From contig PMZB01000251.1 of NCBI GenBank assembly GCA_003170575.1, positions 1,788 through 9,878 on the forward strand: a stretch of DNA of 8,091 nt, read 5' to 3'. The stretch is from Chlamydiia bacterium (lineage in GTDB: Bacteria > Chlamydiota > Chlamydiia > Chlamydiales > FEN-1388). A model generated the notes under the pieces. It saw nothing but the letters and a program-made list of their open reading frames with translations. It was not told the DNA's origin and made no database searches. Numbering within the stretch: position 1 is the first letter of the stretch; each line of letters starts with the position of its first letter. The position numbers were made by a program, and so were the translations under genes. This document shows positions 4,830 to 8,091 of the stretch, one piece after another.

Positions 4830-7391
4830 CTACCCTTGGCTTTTTTGGTAGGATTCTTGAATCTTGTTATAGTAGTCCATGTTTATTGGCACAGGGGCTA
4901 TATCCCAGATATTTGTACAGTATTCTTTTATCGATCTGTCTGAAGAGAAATATCCCATTCCTGCTATATTGTGGATCGCATATTCCGCCCATTTTTGCGG
5001 TGTTTTGTAAAGCTCTTCCACTTTTTTCTGGGTGTCTATATAGCTTTGAAGATCTTTGAGCACAAAAAATCGATCAACACGTCCATATCCGCCTTCTACA
5101 AGCGTATAATAAAGCGAGCTGATTGCTTGGTGTTCTACATCCCCTGTGGCAAGTGTCCCATCTCGTAATGCATCCACAGCTCTTTTTATTGCAGGATTTG
5201 CTGCGTATATATCCCATGCCTTGTAAGTGCCTGAGGAGCGAAGCTGAGCAAGCTCTTCCATTGTTGCTCCGAACCGAAATGGCCACCAAGCATCTGTAAC
5301 TTCCTGCCGCATTTCGATATTGGCTCCATCTTCTGTGCCTATTGTTAACGCTCCATTCATGCCAAATTTCATATTGCCAGTGCCAGAGGCTTCAAGGCCA
5401 GCTGTAGATATCTGTTCTGATAGATCTGCAGCAGGGATGATAAGTTCTGCCTTGGACACATTGTAATTTTCTATGTAAAACACGTTGAGGAACTTATTTA
5501 CAACGGGATCATTGTTGATTTTTTTTGCGAGGCAATAAATGAGCCGGATAATGGTTTTGGCTATTTCGTAGCTTGCCGCAGCTTTTCCAGAAAATATGAC
5601 AAATCGCTTCACACGTTCAACGTTAGGGTTATTGAGAATGTCCTGATACAGCATGATCACATGCAGAGCATTAAGCAGTTGCCGCTTATACTCATGTACT
5701 CGCTTAGCCTGGATGTCGAAAAGATATGTTGTGTCTGCGCAAATGTTTGCAGGAATGGGATGGCCCACAGCATCTCGTGGGCGGCCATCCTTTCGGATAA
5801 AGTCAAGAAGCCGGGCTTTGCATGTTTTTTTTACTTCCCAAAACAGGTCTTGTGTTTCCTTGTCGCCAGCAAACTCACCAAAGCGCCTGATTTGCGAAAA
5901 ATCTACTTTCCATTCCTCTCCGATCTTACTTGAAATCAGATCTGCAAGAAGCGGGTTGCAATACAGAAGCCATCTTCTATGAGTTACGCCATTTGTGACA
6001 TTTGTGAATCTATCTGGATAGAGATCTGCAAACTCTTTGAATAGCTCGTTTCGCAAAATTGAGCTATGAAGTTTAGCCACGCCATTTACTTTGTGGGACC
6101 CAATAATTGCAAGGTGGGCCATGCGTACTTGATTGTTTTCAAGGATAGAGAGATTTCTGACACGATTTTCATCATTAGGATACTTCTCTCTGACGGTGGA
6201 ACAAAACTCCTGATTAATGTACTCAATGATTCTGTACTGGCGAGGCAACAGATATCGCATAAGTCCCTGATCCCACACTTCAAGTGCTTCACTTAAGATA
6301 GTATGGTTTGTGTAGCCAGTGCAGGCTTGGGTGATCTCCCAAGCTGTATTCCATGGCACACTAAATCGTCGTGTTAAAAGGCGCATCAGCTCAGCGATGA
6401 GAAGCGTTGGGTGGGTATCGTTGATTTGAATGCGTACCTTTTCATGAAATTTCGTAAGATCCGTATTTCTTGAAAAGTAGTATCTCAAAATGTCCTGAAT
6501 CGAAGCTGAGACTAGCACAAACTCTTGCTTGAGACGCACTCGCTTTCCTGTTTCATGAATATCGCTTGGATATAAAACATCGGTCAGGGTGGTGTTTTCA
6601 GCTGCTTGATCGAGCCTGCCTGCATTATACCGCTGCAGCTCAAAGTTACGGGGTGATTCTTTGGTACTCCAGAGGCGCATGGTGGATACGGTAAACTCAG
6701 GGGTGGTGCTATACCCAATTATAGGGATATCAAAGGGCATAACCCACACTTCCTCATAGTTAATGAGTTCGTTGGCTTCAATGTCAGGGGCATTTGGTTT
6801 TTTTACTATGGATCCGCAGAATTTTACCGGAACCTTCCTCATGTCTCTGCGAAATTCCCATGGATTATCATTCCAGAGCCAGCAGTCAGGCTTTTCTACC
6901 TGGATGCCATCCCAGAGTTGCTGCTCGAAAAGACCATATTGATATCGCAGCCCATAGCCTCGTGAAGGGATTTTAAGCGTGGCGAGTGAATCGAGAAAAC
7001 AGGAGGCAAGACGCCCTAGCCCCCCATTGCCAAGACCTGGATCATATTCGTGAGAGATAAGTTCTGCAAATGATCGCCTTGTTTTGTACAGGGTGCGCGC
7101 AAAGATTTCATTATTCTTCAAGGTCATGACATTGTTGTTCAAAAACCTTCCTGGAAGGTATTCCATGGAAAGGTAGAAGATCATGCGCGCATTTGCATTG
7201 AGCCAGGTGAGAGCTGTAGCCTCCCAGTTCATCATGATCTGTTCGCGTATGGCATAGCAAAATGCCCTGTAGAATTCGTCAGAACTCGCTTCTTCTAAGG
7301 CCCGTCCGAAAAGAGAAATCAAGTAGTGCCTAATTTTTCGTACGAAAAGATCAGACTGCTCCTCGATTTCCCCTGGAGTCATTTGAGGCAT
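4830..7391 (-). CDS. glgP: Glycogen/maltodextrin phosphorylase
   Basis: Glycosyltransferase family 35, cytosolic, pyridoxal-phosphate enzyme releasing glucose-1-phosphate from alpha-1,4-glucan ends. Using the ATG at 7391 (853 residues), family blocks appear in order: YLSMEYLPGR (73-82), DPGLGNGGLGRL (117-128), INDTHP (323-328), YTNHT with the active-site His (His363), TNVTNGVTHRRW, RVHEYKRQ (564-571), and the PLP site EASGTGNMKF with Lys675. The usual GT(L/M)DGAN loop reads GTEDGAN (Glu687). A tail of about 25 residues follows the normal end near SSDRSIKEY. Reading can start further up at a TTG (7424), adding MLLFFSLGVCL, but a promoter candidate places the transcript start at about 7430, almost on that codon, and the extra residues do not fit a cytosolic enzyme; ATG 7382 is a third option. 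No strong ribosome binding site is seen (only GGTG eight bases before 7391). The enzyme supports glycogen breakdown, a hallmark of chlamydiae. Confidence 0.96.
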   Translation of the reverse strand: MPQMTPGEIEEQSDLFVRKIRHYLISLFGRALEEASSDEFYRAFCYAIREQIMMNWEATALTWLNANARMIFYLSMEYLPGRFLNNNVMTLKNNEIFARTLYKTRRSFAELISHEYDPGLGNGGLGRLASCFLDSLATLKIPSRGYGLRYQYGLFEQQLWDGIQVEKPDCWLWNDNPWEFRRDMRKVPVKFCGSIVKKPNAPDIEANELINYEEVWVMPFDIPIIGYSTTPEFTVSTMRLWSTKESPRNFELQRYNAGRLDQAAENTTLTDVLYPSDIHETGKRVRLKQEFVLVSASIQDILRYYFSRNTDLTKFHEKVRIQINDTHPTLLIAELMRLLTRRFSVPWNTAWEITQACTGYTNHTILSEALEVWDQGLMRYLLPRQYRIIEYINQEFCSTVREKYPNDENRVRNLSILENNQVRMAHLAIIGSHKVNGVAKLHSSILRNELFKEFADLYPDRFTNVTNGVTHRRWLLYCNPLLADLISSKIGEEWKVDFSQIRRFGEFAGDKETQDLFWEVKKTCKARLLDFIRKDGRPRDAVGHPIPANICADTTYLFDIQAKRVHEYKRQLLNALHVIMLYQDILNNPNVERVKRFVIFSGKAAASYEIAKTIIRLIYCLAKKINNDPVVNKFLNVFYIENYNVSKAELIIPAADLSEQISTAGLEASGTGNMKFGMNGALTIGTEDGANIEMRQEVTDAWWPFRFGATMEELAQLRSSGTYKAWDIYAANPAIKRAVDALRDGTLATGDVEHQAISSLYYTLVEGGYGRVDRFFVLKDLQSYIDTQKKVEELYKTPQKWAEYAIHNIAGMGYFSSDRSIKEYCTNIWDIAPVPINMDYYNKIQESYQKSQG

Positions 7392-7436
7392 AAGACACAC
7401 ACCAAGAGAGAAAAATAATAGCAACTTTTCTCTCTT

Positions 7437-7464
7437 GATATACCTAATGCAAGAAATTTTTCAA
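7437..7464 (-). promoter_or_regulatory. Candidate housekeeping promoter of glgP
   Basis: On the minus strand TTGAAA (7459-7464) and TATATC (7437-7442) are separated by 16 bases: five of six and four of six matches to the sigma-70/sigma-66 consensus. Transcription would begin near 7430, giving a leader of about 40 bases to the ATG at 7391. It lies just downstream of the large inverted repeat, so that element would not be in the glgP transcript started here. Confidence 0.5.
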
Positions 7465-7476
7465 GGAAAACGGAAA

Positions 7477-7663
7477 AAATTGGCTTTTGCCCAGGTTTAA
7501 CGATGGGGTGACGAATAAATGAATGCAAATTGTTGAGTATGTTCAACTTGTAGTGACGAGTCTAGACTTTGATCAGTCAGATTCGTCGCTACAAGTTGAA
7601 AAGACTCAACAAGGTGCGTTCAGAATTCGTCACTACATCGTTAAACTTGGGTTTAGCTAATTT
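7477..7663. repeat. Nested inverted repeat, MITE-like element
   Basis: The core arms 7490-7562 and 7580-7651 are reverse complements at roughly 60 of 73 positions with one gap, around a 17-base loop (7563-7579). A shorter match (AAATTGGCT against AGCTAATTT) extends the symmetry out to about 7477 and 7663. Each arm itself holds two related copies of a unit of about 21 bases, of the form GTTYAACNNTGTAGTGACGA, so four copies lie in the order forward, forward, reverse, reverse. Each arm also has a small hairpin of its own: GTTGA/TCAAC at 7532-7547 and 7595-7610. No open frame of note is inside, and no clear target-site duplication is seen. Best reading: a non-autonomous transposable element, possibly one copy inserted in another. 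Alternatives are a REP-type element or a very long transcribed hairpin ending the upstream minus-strand gene. Confidence 0.75.
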
Positions 7664-7690
7664 GGAAATTAATCGGACGCGGACTCAAAG

Positions 7691-7733
7691 CACGCTCTCT
7701 CTGGTCGCTTCGCGTGTAAAAGCTTAAGAGAGA
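7691..7733. other. Two interleaved small inverted repeats
   Basis: CACGC (7691-7695) can pair with GCGTG (7712-7716), and TCTCTCT (7696-7702) with AGAGAGA (7727-7733). The two stems interleave, so they would form either a pseudoknot or alternative folds. On the + strand the second stem is followed by TTTT. The site lies just past the stop of the minus-strand gene ending at 7739 and may help end its transcription, but it is not a classic terminator in that direction. The rest of 7664-7738 shows nothing else. Confidence 0.3.
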
Positions 7734-7738
7734 TTTTC

Positions 7739-8091
7739 CTATAAGAGAAGCTCACTAAAAAGGTTCTTGACGCGTTCTTTCTCTTCTACACGTTGACTGC
7801 TGTTTACAAACCAGTCTATATGCTCTTTAAGATAGTTTTTTTGATCAGCTGACAACCATGCTACTCGTTGTTTTGCCTCTTCAAATTCTGGTTCGATAAA
7901 CATCCGAGAAAACATCTCGCGAGTGAGTAATTCTGTATACAGACCTTTCCACTGTTTTTCACTCATCCCGCTGAAAATAAACGAATCGAATTTGCTGAGG
8001 TTAGCATTCACTTGGTAATTTGGAACTAAAGCAAAGAGGGACTTTGTTTTTTCTTGTCCACGACTATTGAAAATAAAGTATATAGATAAAT
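7739..8091 (-). CDS. Unknown protein, C-terminal part, 5' end outside window
   Basis: No family is recognised. The minus-strand frame is open from the right edge to TAG at 7739-7741, giving about 117 visible residues. A GTG at 8011 could be taken as a start (90 residues), but no ribosome binding site precedes it and the frame continues upstream through LFALVPNYQV and a Lys/Thr/Gln-rich stretch, so the true start is most likely beyond 8091. The visible part is charged, with many Phe, Trp and Tyr, looks helical (KQWKGLYTELLTREMF, SADQKNYLKEHIDWF), and has no Cys, signal or membrane segment. It has the same direction as glgP but is separated from it by 347 bases containing the inverted repeat and a promoter, so it is probably not in the same operon. 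Confidence 0.6.
   Translation of the reverse strand, partial: LSIYFIFNSRGQEKTKSLFALVPNYQVNANLSKFDSFIFSGMSEKQWKGLYTELLTREMFSRMFIEPEFEEAKQRVAWLSADQKNYLKEHIDWFVNSSQRVEEKERVKNLFSELLL

Noticed and set aside
4830..4863. A terminator between the lipoprotein gene and glgP.
   Set aside because: Stems are only five base pairs (CTACC/GGTAG and GATTC/GAATC), with no T-run following in the needed direction.
5653..5982. Open frames of about 90-110 codons on the + strand inside glgP.
   Set aside because: They are antisense to the well-conserved glgP coding sequence and show no protein-like features.
7392..7424. An 11-residue hydrophobic N-terminal extension of glycogen phosphorylase starting at TTG 7424.
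   Set aside because: A TTG start, a promoter candidate placing the transcript start at about 7430, and a cytosolic enzyme without any need for a hydrophobic leader all favour ATG 7391.

Overview
The window looks like part of the chromosome of a chlamydia-related bacterium, probably an amoeba- or insect-associated environmental lineage rather than Chlamydia itself. This is inferred from three things: a glycogen phosphorylase, a lone amino-acid-type periplasmic binding lipoprotein and a peptidoglycan-editing laccase-domain protein together; middling base composition; and two long predicted proteins of no family I recognise. There is no marker gene here that fixes the genus.

Left part, 1-3207 (+ strand). 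Positions 1-1467 are the 3' part of a large gene, cut by the left edge, for an acidic, low-complexity protein built from two kinds of tandem repeat (53 and 67 residues). Both repeats carry the same seven-residue motif, W-aromatic/aliphatic-x-[VIA]-x-x-R, present about 16 times, and the protein ends in an Asp/Glu tail. Only 54 bases later, behind an unusually perfect ribosome binding site, lies a 561-residue protein of unknown function. Its middle resembles a very divergent protein-kinase core. The two probably form an operon, and together they are the least conventional part of the window.

Middle part, 3194-4828. pgeF (- strand) converges on the unknown gene and overlaps its end by 14 bases. 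It is divergent from an orphan family-3 solute-binding lipoprotein gene (+ strand), with a short TA-rich spacer between them holding both start regions.

Right part, 4830-8091 (- strand). The binding-protein gene and glgP (glycogen phosphorylase) are convergent with their stop codons one base apart. The 347 bases between glgP and the next gene hold a credible glgP promoter and a striking nested inverted repeat of about 160-190 bases, MITE-like, plus a second small pair of competing inverted repeats. The window ends inside a short minus-strand gene of unknown function whose 5' end lies outside.

The genes appear functionally separate: carbon storage breakdown (glgP), cell-wall precursor quality control (pgeF), small-molecule uptake or sensing (binding lipoprotein), and a candidate lineage-specific, possibly host-directed pair (repeat protein plus kinase-like protein).
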